Origin: an uncultured Eubacteriales bacterium
GTDB taxonomy: Bacteria > Bacillota > Clostridia > Oscillospirales > Oscillospiraceae
Length of the DNA: 37,218 nucleotides
Direction: 5' to 3'
NCBI GenBank assembly: GCA_959602365.1
Contig: CAUGSS010000025.1
Span: 1-37,218, forward strand
Shown one piece after another: positions 7,592 through 17,654 of this stretch. The position numbers were made by a program, and so were the translations under genes. Position 1 is the first letter of the stretch. Each line of letters begins with the position of its first letter. Under the pieces are notes generated by a model that did no database searches, was not told the DNA's origin, and saw nothing but the letters and a program-made list of their open reading frames with translations.

Positions 7592-7621
7592 TGACAGTTG
7601 CCTGCCGGCCCTTGGTATGCT
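7591..7621 (+). promoter_or_regulatory. Promoter of the arginine operon
   Basis: Perfect -35 TTGACA (7591-7596) and TATGCT (7616-7621) with a TGG extended -10. The 19-base spacing is long, so a neighbouring -10 cannot be excluded. It lies at the 3' edge of the ARG-box array. Confidence 0.65.
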
Positions 7622-7690
7622 AAGATAGCGCTACACTGACACGAGGCCCTTCCCCCGGGGCGGGCACTCTGAACATAGGAGGAACAGACA

Positions 7691-8914
<1,224 letters not shown>

Positions 8915-8917
8915 TTT

Positions 8918-9019
8918 CCGGAAGAAGCTGCGCTTTTTCCGGGAAGGGGCTGGGGCACACCGCTGCCCCGACGCCACAGATTTGACCTTTGCCGCACCGC
9001 AGCCTGGCTGCGGTGCGGC
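8918..9019 (+). repeat. Hairpin block C (degenerate) between argG and argH
   Basis: It begins 3 bases after the argG stop with CCGGAAGAAGC/GCTTTTTCCGG (11 bp with one G-U; 8918-8928 and 8932-8942), has a short GGGGCA/TGCCCC stem, an ATTTGA-containing linker, and a perfect 12-bp stem (8991-9002 with 9008-9019). Architecture and linker resemble the better-preserved blocks after argB and argF, but the CGCATGT loop is absent. Membership in that family is tentative. Confidence 0.4.
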
Positions 9020-9034
9020 GATGCGCACTTTTTT
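8991..9034 (+). terminator. Possible attenuating hairpin before argH
   Basis: The 12-bp stem GCCGCACCGCAG/CTGCGGTGCGGC is followed 9 bases later by six T residues (9029-9034). Partial termination here could lower argH and downstream expression relative to argG; the offset U-run makes this uncertain. Confidence 0.35.
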
Positions 9035-9052
9035 GCGAAGGAGAAAACACCT

Positions 9053-10438
<1,386 letters not shown>

Positions 10439-10441
10439 CCC

Positions 10442-10699
10442 ATGCGCATCACTTACCGGGACGGGGAGGCCCTGATTCTGGCGGAGGCCGACCAGCTGAT
10501 CGCCAAGGGGGCCACCCTGACCGCCGTCCTCCGAAACGGAACAGCCCTGAATTTCCCCTTTGCCAGCCAGGAGGTGCTGGAGGACTTCTTCCGCACCGTG
10601 ATTCTCCCCGCCGGCGAGACGCCGGTCCAGCTGGAGTTCACCGGCTTCGACCCCCGGCTGGGGGGACTGCTGGACGACTGGGACGCGCTGTACGAATGA
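10442..10699 (+). CDS. Hypothetical 85-residue protein inside the arginine operon
   Basis: 85 residues, starting 3 bases after the argH stop; GGGAGGG overlapping the end of argH serves as ribosome-binding site. The sequence has a beta-rich start (MRITYRDGEALILAEADQL), an N-terminal half resembling a small beta-sandwich and an acidic end (LLDDWDALYE); no cysteine, no signal peptide, no membrane segment. I do not recognise the family. Codon use and GC match its neighbours and its reading frame is tightly packed in the operon, so it is likely real. A role tied to arginine synthesis (accessory or regulatory to ArgH or ArgC) is guesswork from position only. Confidence 0.75.
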   Translation: MRITYRDGEALILAEADQLIAKGATLTAVLRNGTALNFPFASQEVLEDFFRTVILPAGETPVQLEFTGFDPRLGGLLDDWDALYE

Positions 10700-10729
10700 C
10701 AGTTTGACATGACGCTGTGAGGCGAGACT

Positions 10730-11644
10730 ATGAAACCCAAAATCTACATTGACGGCCAGGCGGGCACCACCGGCCTGCAGATCTATGAGCGGCTGGGGGG
10801 GCGGCAGGACATCGAGCTGCTGACCATCGACCCGGAGCGGCGCAAGGACCCGGAGGAGCGGAAAAAGCTGCTCAACGGGGCCGACCTGGTCTTTCTCTGC
10901 CTGCCCGACCAGGCGGCCCGGGAGGCGGTAGCCCTCATTGAGAACCCGGCGGTCCGGGTGATCGACGCCTCCACCGCCCACCGCACCGCCCCGGGCTGGG
11001 ATTACGGCTTTGCCGAGCTGTCCCGGGAACACCGGGCCAACATCGTCCGCTCCCGCCGGGTGGCCAACCCGGGCTGCCACGCCACCGGCTTTATCTCCGG
11101 GGTCTACCCCCTGGTCCAGGCCGGACTCATTGCCCCGGACCAGTTTCTGACCTGCTTTTCCCTGACCGGCTATTCCGGCGGCGGCAAGAAGATGATCGCC
11201 CAGTATGAGGGGGACAAGACCCAGGACCTCTTTGCCCCCCGGATCTACGGCCTGGACCAGGGCCACAAGCACCTGCCGGAGATGCAGGCGGTGTGCGGCC
11301 TGACCACCGCCCCGGCCTTCAGCCCCATTGTGGACGACTACTACAAGGGCATGGCCACCACCGTGGCCCTTCCGGCCCCGGCTCAGGCGGTCCACGATGC
11401 CCTCGCTGCCCACTACCGGGACGCAAAGCTGGTGCAGGTGGCCCCCCTGGGCTGGCACGAGAGCATGATTGCCGCCAACGCCATGGCGGGCAGGGACACC
11501 CTGAAGCTGATCGTGTGCGGCAATGAGGAGCGGTGCACCGTCACCGCCCTGTTCGACAACCTGGGCAAGGGGGCCTCCGGGGCCGCCGTCCAGAATATGA
11601 ACCTGATGCTGGGCTTCGACGAGACCGCCGGGCTCAGCCTGTAA
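10730..11644 (+). CDS. argC: N-acetyl-gamma-glutamyl-phosphate reductase, type 2
   Basis: 304 residues, matching the shorter type 2 (about 310) rather than the type 1 form of about 345. It reduces N-acetylglutamyl phosphate to the semialdehyde with NADPH. The start KIYIDGQAGTTGLQIYERL is the type 2 nucleotide-binding signature and the active-site cysteine is Cys116 in NPGCHATGF. A GGCGAG-like weak ribosome-binding site precedes the ATG. It lies between the 85-residue gene and argJ in the arginine operon. Confidence 0.94.
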   Translation: MKPKIYIDGQAGTTGLQIYERLGGRQDIELLTIDPERRKDPEERKKLLNGADLVFLCLPDQAAREAVALIENPAVRVIDASTAHRTAPGWDYGFAELSREHRANIVRSRRVANPGCHATGFISGVYPLVQAGLIAPDQFLTCFSLTGYSGGGKKMIAQYEGDKTQDLFAPRIYGLDQGHKHLPEMQAVCGLTTAPAFSPIVDDYYKGMATTVALPAPAQAVHDALAAHYRDAKLVQVAPLGWHESMIAANAMAGRDTLKLIVCGNEERCTVTALFDNLGKGASGAAVQNMNLMLGFDETAGLSL

Positions 11645-11667
11645 ACGCCTGAAAAGGAGCAATCGCT

Positions 11668-12894
11668 ATGAAGGAAATCAAAGGCGGCGTCACCGCCCCC
11701 CTGGGATTCAGCGCCAACGGACTGCACGCCGGGATCAAGGCGGGCAGCGACCCGGCCAAAAACGACCTGGCTTTGATCGTCTCCGAAAAGGAGTGCACCG
11801 CCGCCGCCACCTACACCCTGAACCGGGTCAAGGCGGCCCCCCTCTATGTCACCATGGGCCATCTGGAGGACGGCACTGCCCGGGCCATCATCGCCAACTC
11901 CGGCAATGCCAACGCCTGCGCCCCCTACAGCCACGAGTACGCCGAGCGCACCTGCACCGCCGCCGCAAAGGCCACGGGGCTGGACAAGGCCGACTTTGTG
12001 GTGGCCTCCACCGGCGTCATCGGCCAGACCCTCAACGTGGAGGCCATCGAGGCCGCCCTGCCGGAGCTGGCCGCCGGGCTGAAGCGCTCCGAGGCCGCTT
12101 CCAACGCCGCCGCCACCGCCATCATGACCACCGACACCCGCAAGAAGGAGGTGGCCCTCCAGGTGGAGATCGGCGGCAAGACCGTCACCCTGGGGGCCAT
12201 CGCCAAGGGCTCCGGCATGATCCACCCCAATATGGGCACCATGCTCTGCTTTGTCACCACCGACTGCGCCATCACCCACGAGATGCTGGAGGAGGCCCTG
12301 CGGGGGGTGGTCAAGCGCACCTTCAACCGGGTCACCATCGACGGGGACACCTCCACCAACGACATGTGCGTGGTGCTGGCCAACGCCATGGCGGACAACC
12401 CCCTGATCGAGTGGAAGGACGCGGGCTATGCCGCCTTTGAGGCCGCCCTGACCGAGCTGTGCACCAGCCTGGCCCGGCAGATCGCCGCCGACGGCGAGGG
12501 GGCCAGCCGGCTGGTCTCCTGCACCGTCTCCGGCGCCCGGAGCGAGGAGTGCGCCGAGCGGCTGGCCAAGAGCGTGGTGGGCTCCTCCCTGGTCAAGGCC
12601 GCCATGTTCGGCGCCGACGCCAACTGGGGACGGGTGCTCTGCGCCATGGGCTACTCCAAGGCCCCCTTCCGCCCTGAGCACGTCAACTGCAGCTTCCGCT
12701 CCACCGCCGGGGAGATCCCGGTGTGCCGGGGCGGCGAGGCCCTGGACTTCGACGAGGACGTCGCCAAACAGGTACTCTCCCAGGACGAGGTGGAGATCCT
12801 GGTCTCCCTGGACGAGGGAGACGGGGAGGCCACCTGCTGGGGCTGTGACCTGACCTATGACTATGTGAGGATCAACGGGGACTACCGCACCTGA
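11668..12894 (+). CDS. argJ: Bifunctional glutamate N-acetyltransferase / ornithine acetyltransferase
   Basis: 408 residues. ArgJ moves the acetyl group from N-acetylornithine to glutamate, closing the acetyl cycle; bifunctional forms also use acetyl-CoA. The precursor self-cleaves before a threonine: here KGSGMIHPNMGTML places it at Thr191 (usual ATML, here GTML), giving alpha and beta chains. The family C-terminus YVRINGDYRT is intact. AAGGAG precedes the ATG. With no argE or argA in the operon, ArgJ would be the only visible route to deacetylated ornithine. Confidence 0.95.
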   Translation: MKEIKGGVTAPLGFSANGLHAGIKAGSDPAKNDLALIVSEKECTAAATYTLNRVKAAPLYVTMGHLEDGTARAIIANSGNANACAPYSHEYAERTCTAAAKATGLDKADFVVASTGVIGQTLNVEAIEAALPELAAGLKRSEAASNAAATAIMTTDTRKKEVALQVEIGGKTVTLGAIAKGSGMIHPNMGTMLCFVTTDCAITHEMLEEALRGVVKRTFNRVTIDGDTSTNDMCVVLANAMADNPLIEWKDAGYAAFEAALTELCTSLARQIAADGEGASRLVSCTVSGARSEECAERLAKSVVGSSLVKAAMFGADANWGRVLCAMGYSKAPFRPEHVNCSFRSTAGEIPVCRGGEALDFDEDVAKQVLSQDEVEILVSLDEGDGEATCWGCDLTYDYVRINGDYRT

Positions 12895-13014
12895 TGCCCT
12901 CCGCGCGATCAAAAGCCTTCCCGCTTTTGAGCAGATTTTAGTATGAACTCTCTCCCCTGCCGCCCCGCTCCGCCGGGGCGGCGCGGCCAATTCTGACGAC
13001 AGGAGGCGTTTCCC
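12895..13014 (+). other. argJ-argB intergenic gap with two short hairpins
   Basis: It contains TCAAAAGC/GCTTTTGA with a 6-base loop and a CCGCCCCG/CGGGGCGG stem, then AGGAGG before argB. No T-run follows either stem, so readthrough is expected. Confidence 0.4.
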
Positions 13015-13869
13015 ATGGCCTTTTCCCACATCGACCGGGCCCAGATCCTGGTGGAGGCCCTGCCCTATATCCAGAAATACCACGGCAAAACCGTGGTCAT
13101 CAAATACGGCGGCAACGCCATGATCTCCGACGACCTGCGCCACGCGGTGATGAGCGACATCGTGCTGCTCAGCCTGGTGGGCATCCATGTGGTGGTGGTC
13201 CACGGCGGCGGGCCGGAGATCAACGAGATGCTCTCCAAAGTCAACAAGCAGTCCAAATTTGTGGACGGCCTGCGCTACACCGATGAGGAGACCATGGACA
13301 TCGTCCAGCAGGTGCTCTGCGGCCGGGTCAACAAGAACCTGGTGGCCACCCTGAACCGGATGGGGGGCAAGGCCCTGGGCCTGTGCGGCCTGGACGGCGG
13401 GCTGCTCCAGGCGGTCAAGAAGGATGCCCGCTACGGCCTGGTGGGGGAGATCAAGGCCGTCAACCCCGCCCCGGTGCAGGACGTACTGGACCGGGGCTAT
13501 ATCCCGGTGATCTCCACCGTGGCCATGGGGGTGGACGGGGAGACCAGCTACAACATCAACGCCGACACCGCCGCCGCCAAGCTGGCGGTGGCCCTGGGGG
13601 CGGAGAAGCTGATCCTGCTCACCGACGTGCGGGGCATCCTCCGGGATCCCTCGGACGAGGACACCCTGATCCATGTGGTCCGCATGTCCGAGGTGCCCAT
13701 GCTCATCAAGGACGGCATCATCAAGGGGGGCATGATCCCCAAGCTGGAGTGCTGCGTGGAGGCCGTCCGCAGCGGCGTCAGCCGGGCCCACATCCTGGAC
13801 GGCCGGGTGCCCCACTCCATCCTGATCGAGATCCTGTCTGACCAGGGGATTGGGACCATGCTGTTGTAA
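13015..13869 (+). CDS. argB: Acetylglutamate kinase, probably arginine-sensitive
   Basis: 284 residues. It phosphorylates N-acetylglutamate, the committed step of the cyclic pathway. KYGGNAM (30-36), HGGGPEI (63-69), YNINADTAAAKLA and a GGMIPKLE stretch are the amino-acid kinase motifs. Compared with the arginine-insensitive E. coli enzyme (258 residues) it has the extra N-terminal helix (IDRAQILVEALPYIQKYHGK) and a C-terminal GIGTM ending seen in hexameric, arginine-inhibited enzymes such as that of Thermotoga, so feedback inhibition is likely. AGGAGG precedes the ATG. Confidence 0.95.
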   Translation: MAFSHIDRAQILVEALPYIQKYHGKTVVIKYGGNAMISDDLRHAVMSDIVLLSLVGIHVVVVHGGGPEINEMLSKVNKQSKFVDGLRYTDEETMDIVQQVLCGRVNKNLVATLNRMGGKALGLCGLDGGLLQAVKKDARYGLVGEIKAVNPAPVQDVLDRGYIPVISTVAMGVDGETSYNINADTAAAKLAVALGAEKLILLTDVRGILRDPSDEDTLIHVVRMSEVPMLIKDGIIKGGMIPKLECCVEAVRSGVSRAHILDGRVPHSILIEILSDQGIGTMLL

Positions 13870-13871
13870 TT

Positions 13872-14038
13872 CTCGGAAAGGCTTCGCCTTTCCTGCGAAA
13901 AATGCGGCTTTCTGCGTCGCACTCGCTGACGCTCGCACGCTTGAAAGCCGAGAGGTGTTTTTTGTCAGGCGCATGTCCTGACAAAAAACAATCCGTATTT
14001 GATTTCCCCGCCCACAGGCGGGGAAACTCTGTGAGACA
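13872..14038 (+). repeat. Structured repeat block A between argB and argD
   Basis: Begins 2 bases after the argB stop. In order: H1 GGAAAGGC/GCCTTTCC (13875-13893); H2 CGGCTTTC/GAAAGCCG (13905-13912 with 13943-13950); H3 a perfect 13-bp stem 13957-13969 with 13977-13989 closing the loop CGCATGT; a linker with ATTTGATTT; H4 a perfect 10-bp stem (14003-14012 with 14017-14026); tail CTCTGTGAGAC. Block B after argF repeats this layout, loop, linker and tail while its stems differ but still pair. Confidence 0.7.
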
Positions 14039-14060
14039 GGCATGAAAGGACGTTTTACAC

Positions 14061-15248
14061 ATGACTTCTGAACAGATCAAGGCGCTGGACGACCAGAGCG
14101 TGATGCACACCTACGGCCGGTTTGATGTGGTCCTGGACCACGGCATGGGGGCCACCCTCTGGTCCCCCGAGGGAAAGGCCTATATCGACTTCGCCAGCGG
14201 CATCGGCGTCAACAGCGTGGGCTACGGCAATCCCAGATGGGTCAGAGCCGTGGCCGACCAGGCCGCCAGGCTCCAGCACACCTCCAACCTCTACTACTCC
14301 GAACCCTATGTCCGGCTGGCGGACACGCTGACCCGCCGCACCGGCATGGCCAACGTCTTTTTTGCCAACGGCGGCGGCGAGGCCAACGAGGGGCTCATCA
14401 AGCTGGCCCGGAAGTACTCCTTCGACAAGTACGGCCAGGCCCGCGCCACCATCCTCACCCTGCTGGATTCCTTCCACGGCCGCACCATCACCACCCTGAA
14501 GGCCACCGGCCAGGAGGTGTTCCACAACTACTTCTTCCCCTTCACCGAGGGCTTCCGCTACGCCGCCCCCAACGACATCTCCTCCCTGAAGGCCCAGGCC
14601 GGGGACGACGTGTGCGCCGTCCTGCTGGAGCTGGTCCAGGGGGAGGGGGGCGTGATGCCCCTGGAGCGGGACTATGTGGACCAGGTCCGGGCCCTGTGCG
14701 CAGAAAACGACTGGCTGCTGCTGGTGGATGAGGTGCAGACCGGCGTGGGCCGCACCGGCACCCTGTTCGCCTTCCAGCAGTACGGCTTCCTGCCCGACGC
14801 CTGCTCCTTCGCCAAGGGCATCGCCGGCGGCCTGCCCATGAGCGGCATCATGGCCAATGGGAAGTGCCGCACCGTCCTCACCCCGGGCACCCACGCCACC
14901 ACCTTCGGGGGCAACCCGGTCTGCGCCGCCGCCGCCTGCGCCGTCCAGGATATCCTCACCGACCAGGTGCTGGAACAGGTCCAGGAGAAGGGGGCCTATC
15001 TCCGCAGCCAGATTGAGGCCATGGGCTCCCCCGCCGTCTCCGGCACCCGGGGGCTGGGGCTGATGATCGGCGTCACCCTGAAGGAGGGCTACGTCAACTC
15101 CGAGCTGGCCGCCAAACTGGTGGAGGCCGGCCTGCTGGTGCTCACCGCCGGCCAGAACGTGCTGCGGCTGCTGCCCCCGCTGACCATCCGGCAGGAGGAG
15201 CTGGACCAGGGGCTGGAGATCATGCGGAGCGTGCTGTGCAGCCTGTAA
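14061..15248 (+). CDS. argD: Acetylornithine aminotransferase
   Basis: 395 residues, class III PLP aminotransferase. It converts N-acetylglutamate semialdehyde to N-acetylornithine with glutamate as amino donor. The PLP lysine is Lys252 in SFAKGIAGGLP and the LVDEVQTGVGRTG stretch (about 221-233) holds the cofactor-contacting Asp. The phosphate-binding segment, usually NSGAEANE, reads NGGGEANE here (103-110). AAAGGA precedes the ATG. Its translation start lies just downstream of repeat block A. Some ArgD also act in lysine synthesis as succinyl-DAP aminotransferase; this cannot be judged from sequence. Confidence 0.94.
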   Translation: MTSEQIKALDDQSVMHTYGRFDVVLDHGMGATLWSPEGKAYIDFASGIGVNSVGYGNPRWVRAVADQAARLQHTSNLYYSEPYVRLADTLTRRTGMANVFFANGGGEANEGLIKLARKYSFDKYGQARATILTLLDSFHGRTITTLKATGQEVFHNYFFPFTEGFRYAAPNDISSLKAQAGDDVCAVLLELVQGEGGVMPLERDYVDQVRALCAENDWLLLVDEVQTGVGRTGTLFAFQQYGFLPDACSFAKGIAGGLPMSGIMANGKCRTVLTPGTHATTFGGNPVCAAAACAVQDILTDQVLEQVQEKGAYLRSQIEAMGSPAVSGTRGLGLMIGVTLKEGYVNSELAAKLVEAGLLVLTAGQNVLRLLPPLTIRQEELDQGLEIMRSVLCSL

Positions 15249-15276
15249 ATCAGAGAGAAGAGAGGGGAAATTTCCC

Positions 15277-16200
15277 ATGCAGGACTTACTGAAAATGCTG
15301 GATCTGTCCCGGGAGGACATCTTCGCCATTTTGGACCTGGCGGACCAGCTGAAATATGACCAGCGCCACCACATCCCCCACCGCTATCTGGAGGGCAAGA
15401 CCCTGGCCATGATCTTCGCCAAGAACTCCACCCGCACCCGGGTGAGCTTTGAGAGCGGCATGTTTCAGATGGGGGGCCACGCCATCTACCTGAACGCCCG
15501 GGAGAGCCAGATCGAGCGGGGGGAGCCGGTGGAGGACACCGCCCGCACCCTGAGCCGCTACTGCGACTGCGTGATGATCCGCACCTTCGCCCAGGAGGAG
15601 GCGGAGGTGCTGGCCAAATACGCCGACATCCCGGTCATCAACGGCCTGACCGACTTCGCCCACCCCTGCCAGGTGCTGGCCGACCTGATGACCATCCGGG
15701 AGAAGAACGCCTATCTGGAGGGCGTGAAACTCTGCTTCATCGGGGACGGCAACAACATGGCCAACTCCCTGATCGTGGGCGGCCTCAAGGCAGGGCTCAG
15801 CGTCAGCGTGGCCACCCCCCAGGGGCTCTCCCCCCACCCGGAGGTGCTGGCCTTCGCGGAAGCATACGGGGACAAGTTCCGGCTCTGCCACGACCCGAAA
15901 CAGGCCATTGCCGGGGCCGAGGTGGTGGTCACCGACGCCTGGACCAGCATGGGCCGGGAGCGGGGCGAGGAGGAGCGGCGGGCGCTGTTCGCCGGCTTCA
16001 CCCTGACCCAGGAGCTGATGGCCCTGGCAGCCCCCGGGGCCATGGTGCAGCACTGCCTGCCCGCCCACCGCAGGGAGGAGATTTCCCCCGAGGTCTTCGA
16101 GGCCCACGCCGGGGAGATCTTCGAGGAGGCGGAAAACCGGCTCCACGTCCAGAAGGCGGCCCTGTGCCTGCTGATGGGGGCCGGGCCCAAAAAGCAATAA
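15277..16200 (+). CDS. argF: Ornithine carbamoyltransferase
   Basis: 307 residues. It makes citrulline from ornithine and carbamoyl phosphate. The carbamoyl-phosphate site STRTR is at 51-55, HPCQ at 129-132, the ornithine loop DAWTSMG at 220-226 and HCLPAHR at 259-265. It starts 28 bases after argD and is the last gene of the operon; repeat block B and a strong hairpin follow. As it sits with the biosynthetic set rather than with arcA or arcC, an anabolic role is clear. No carA or carB is in the window, so carbamoyl phosphate is supplied from elsewhere. Confidence 0.97.
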   Translation: MQDLLKMLDLSREDIFAILDLADQLKYDQRHHIPHRYLEGKTLAMIFAKNSTRTRVSFESGMFQMGGHAIYLNARESQIERGEPVEDTARTLSRYCDCVMIRTFAQEEAEVLAKYADIPVINGLTDFAHPCQVLADLMTIREKNAYLEGVKLCFIGDGNNMANSLIVGGLKAGLSVSVATPQGLSPHPEVLAFAEAYGDKFRLCHDPKQAIAGAEVVVTDAWTSMGRERGEEERRALFAGFTLTQELMALAAPGAMVQHCLPAHRREEISPEVFEAHAGEIFEEAENRLHVQKAALCLLMGAGPKKQ

Positions 16201-16206
16201 GCGGCG

Positions 16207-16388
16207 TCTGTCGGAAAAGACAGCTGTCTTTTCCGACAAAGGGGGGCGCATGACGAACAGGGCTCGATTGCTTGCGCAAAAGTCGCCCCGTCCGTCATGA
16301 GATGGGTCATTTTCGAGGCGCATGTCCCCGAAAATGACGTAATTTGATTTTGTTCCGTCCTCTGCGGAGGACGGAATTCTGTGAAACT
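16207..16388 (+). repeat. Structured repeat block B downstream of argF
   Basis: Begins 8 bases after the argF stop. H1 is a perfect 30-base palindrome (16209-16238); H2 CATGACG/CGTCATG (16249-16255 with 16293-16299); H3 a 13-bp stem with one A-C mismatch (16306-16318 with 16326-16338) around the loop CGCATGT, identical to block A; linker ATTTGATTTT; H4 a perfect 10-bp stem (16353-16362 with 16367-16376); tail TTCTGTGAAAC. At five H3 positions both partners differ from block A and still pair. Confidence 0.7.
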
Positions 16389-16416
16389 GCTCACGCTAAG
16401 AGTCTTCGATACTCTG

Positions 16417-16445
16417 AGCCCCGCCGGGCGCTGCCCGGCGGGGCT
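16417..16445. terminator. Hairpin between convergent argF and zinc-ribbon genes
   Basis: AGCCCCGCCGGGC and its exact complement (13 bp) around GCT, 12 bases from the end of the minus-strand gene. U-runs are weak on both strands; likely bidirectional terminator by position. Confidence 0.6.
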
Positions 16446-16457
16446 GTCGTTTCGTGG

Positions 16458-16748
16458 TCACGGTTCCTTTTCTTCCTCCCGCAGGGGCTGGCCGCACCGG
16501 GGGCAGCGCTCGGGCAGGGGGCGGGACCCCGCCAGGGAATGTCCGCAGGCCGGGCAGCGCACCTTCGCCAGGTGGAAAACCACGCCCGCCAGCACCGCCG
16601 CCAGCGCCGCCAAAAGCAGCGCCGTGCCGGCCCCAAAGGGCCCGGTCCGCCAGAGCAGGGCTCCGATCAGCGCCAGGGCCGCCCCGGCCAGAATGAGCAG
16701 CCAGCTCACGCCCAGGGCCAGGCGGAGGGGCTTGACAGTCTTCTTCAT
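16458..16748 (-). CDS. Small membrane protein with C-terminal zinc ribbon (paralog 1)
   Basis: 96 residues. Two hydrophobic segments (about 12-32 and 38-60) are followed by KVRCPACGH and RCPRCGQ, a four-cysteine zinc-ribbon pattern with 'LPERCP' between, then an acidic tail. The topology suggests a hairpin in the membrane with the zinc ribbon on one side. AAGGAG precedes the ATG. It lies 30 bases after a clearly related gene with the same layout, so the pair arose by tandem duplication and is probably co-transcribed. Function unknown; metal binding is inferred from the cysteine spacing. Confidence 0.75.
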   Translation of the reverse strand: MKKTVKPLRLALGVSWLLILAGAALALIGALLWRTGPFGAGTALLLAALAAVLAGVVFHLAKVRCPACGHSLAGSRPLPERCPRCGQPLREEEKEP

Positions 16749-16778
16749 CTCTTCCAGCTCCTTTCCCGGAGGCCGGCG

Positions 16779-17057
16779 TCACTCCTCTTCCCCGTCCTCC
16801 AGGGGCTGGCCGCACTGGGGGCAGCGCTCGGGCAGCCGCCTGCCGTAGGGGGTCAGGGGGCAGCGGCACTTGGGGCAGCGCACCTTGACTGCGTTGAAGA
16901 TGATCCCGGCCAGGATCACCACCGCCCCCGCCACCATCAGGGGCACCCGGGCGGGGGACGCCCGCAGCAGGGCGGCCAGCACCGCCAGCGCCAGCCCCAG
17001 CCCGGAGATCGTCTTGCCCAGGGCGTGAAGCCGGCCCAGGCTCCAGTTCCGTTTCAT
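16779..17057 (-). CDS. Small membrane protein with C-terminal zinc ribbon (paralog 2)
   Basis: 92 residues from ATG 17055-17057, preferred over an ATG two codons upstream because AGGAGGG is then correctly spaced. Two hydrophobic segments (about 14-32 and 37-57), then KVRCPKCRCPLTPYG and LPERCPQCGQPLEDGEEE. The KVRCPxC, LPERCPxCGQPL and acidic-tail blocks match the next gene downstream. It has an additional cysteine in CPKCRC. First gene of the two-gene unit; a TGC-TATCAT extended -10 lies at 17081-17086. Function unknown. Confidence 0.75.
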   Translation of the reverse strand: MKRNWSLGRLHALGKTISGLGLALAVLAALLRASPARVPLMVAGAVVILAGIIFNAVKVRCPKCRCPLTPYGRRLPERCPQCGQPLEDGEEE

Positions 17058-17080
17058 TCCCATCCCTCCTGTTCCCCTCT

Positions 17081-17089
17081 ATGATAGCA
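17081..17089 (-). promoter_or_regulatory. Candidate extended -10 for the zinc-ribbon pair
   Basis: Minus-strand TGC followed by TATCAT (ATGATA on plus at 17081-17086), about 24 bases before the start. No convincing -35. Confidence 0.35.
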
Positions 17090-17206
17090 CAGACGGGCCG
17101 GGCGCTGCACAAAAAATTCCGAAATTCTTCGCGAAAATGGGAACCTTTTGCCCCCGGCGCCGTCTATCAAACAGAAGCAAAAACAACCGCTCAGGAGGTA
17201 TGCCCT

Positions 17207-17650
17207 ATGAAACGCATCGCAGCTCTGTCGCTCTCCCTGGCCCTCGCCCTGCTGTTGCTGGCGGGCTGCGGCCGGGCCTGCAACAGCGAAAACGCGTCAT
17301 CCGCGGAAGGAGCCGCCTCCTCCGGCGGCAATGCTGTCTCCTCTGCTGTCGCCAGCCCTTCCAGCGCCGCCGGGTCCGGCGATGAGATCACCGGAGACCA
17401 AGAGGAGCCGCCCCGGATGGTGATGGTGGACGGGGTGCTCTACGCCGACACCGGACGGCCGAGCAGCGTTACGGCCCGCTGCGGTACCATGGACGGGGAA
17501 ATCACCTCCACTGTGGAGGCCGGACAAGTCCCCAGCCAGGACGATCAGTCCAATTTTGGCGCGGACTACGGCTATCAGTTCGGCTTTGAGAAAGGCACCA
17601 TCGAGGTCTATATCGACCAGGAGTGGGTGGTCTTTGCCCCGGCGGAGTAA
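17207..17650 (+). CDS. Secreted lipoprotein of unknown function
   Basis: 147 residues from ATG 17207, chosen because AGGAGG (17193-17198) precedes it and the N-terminus is then a signal peptide: MKRIAAL, a leucine/alanine core, and the lipobox LLAGC with lipidated Cys21. The mature protein begins with a Ser/Ala/Gly-rich linker (about 25-60) followed by a compact domain with VDGVLYADTGRPSS and an acidic-aromatic C-terminus. The domain is not recognised. It stands alone, facing cinA, with a strong terminator 5 bases after the stop. Confidence 0.75.
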   Translation: MKRIAALSLSLALALLLLAGCGRACNSENASSAEGAASSGGNAVSSAVASPSSAAGSGDEITGDQEEPPRMVMVDGVLYADTGRPSSVTARCGTMDGEITSTVEAGQVPSQDDQSNFGADYGYQFGFEKGTIEVYIDQEWVVFAPAE

Positions 17651-17654
17651 AAGG

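Noticed and set aside
16209..16238. argF intrinsic terminator at the 30-base perfect palindrome
   Set aside because: No T-run and no loop; it matches H1 position of the repeat family, and a better terminator candidate is at 16417-16445.
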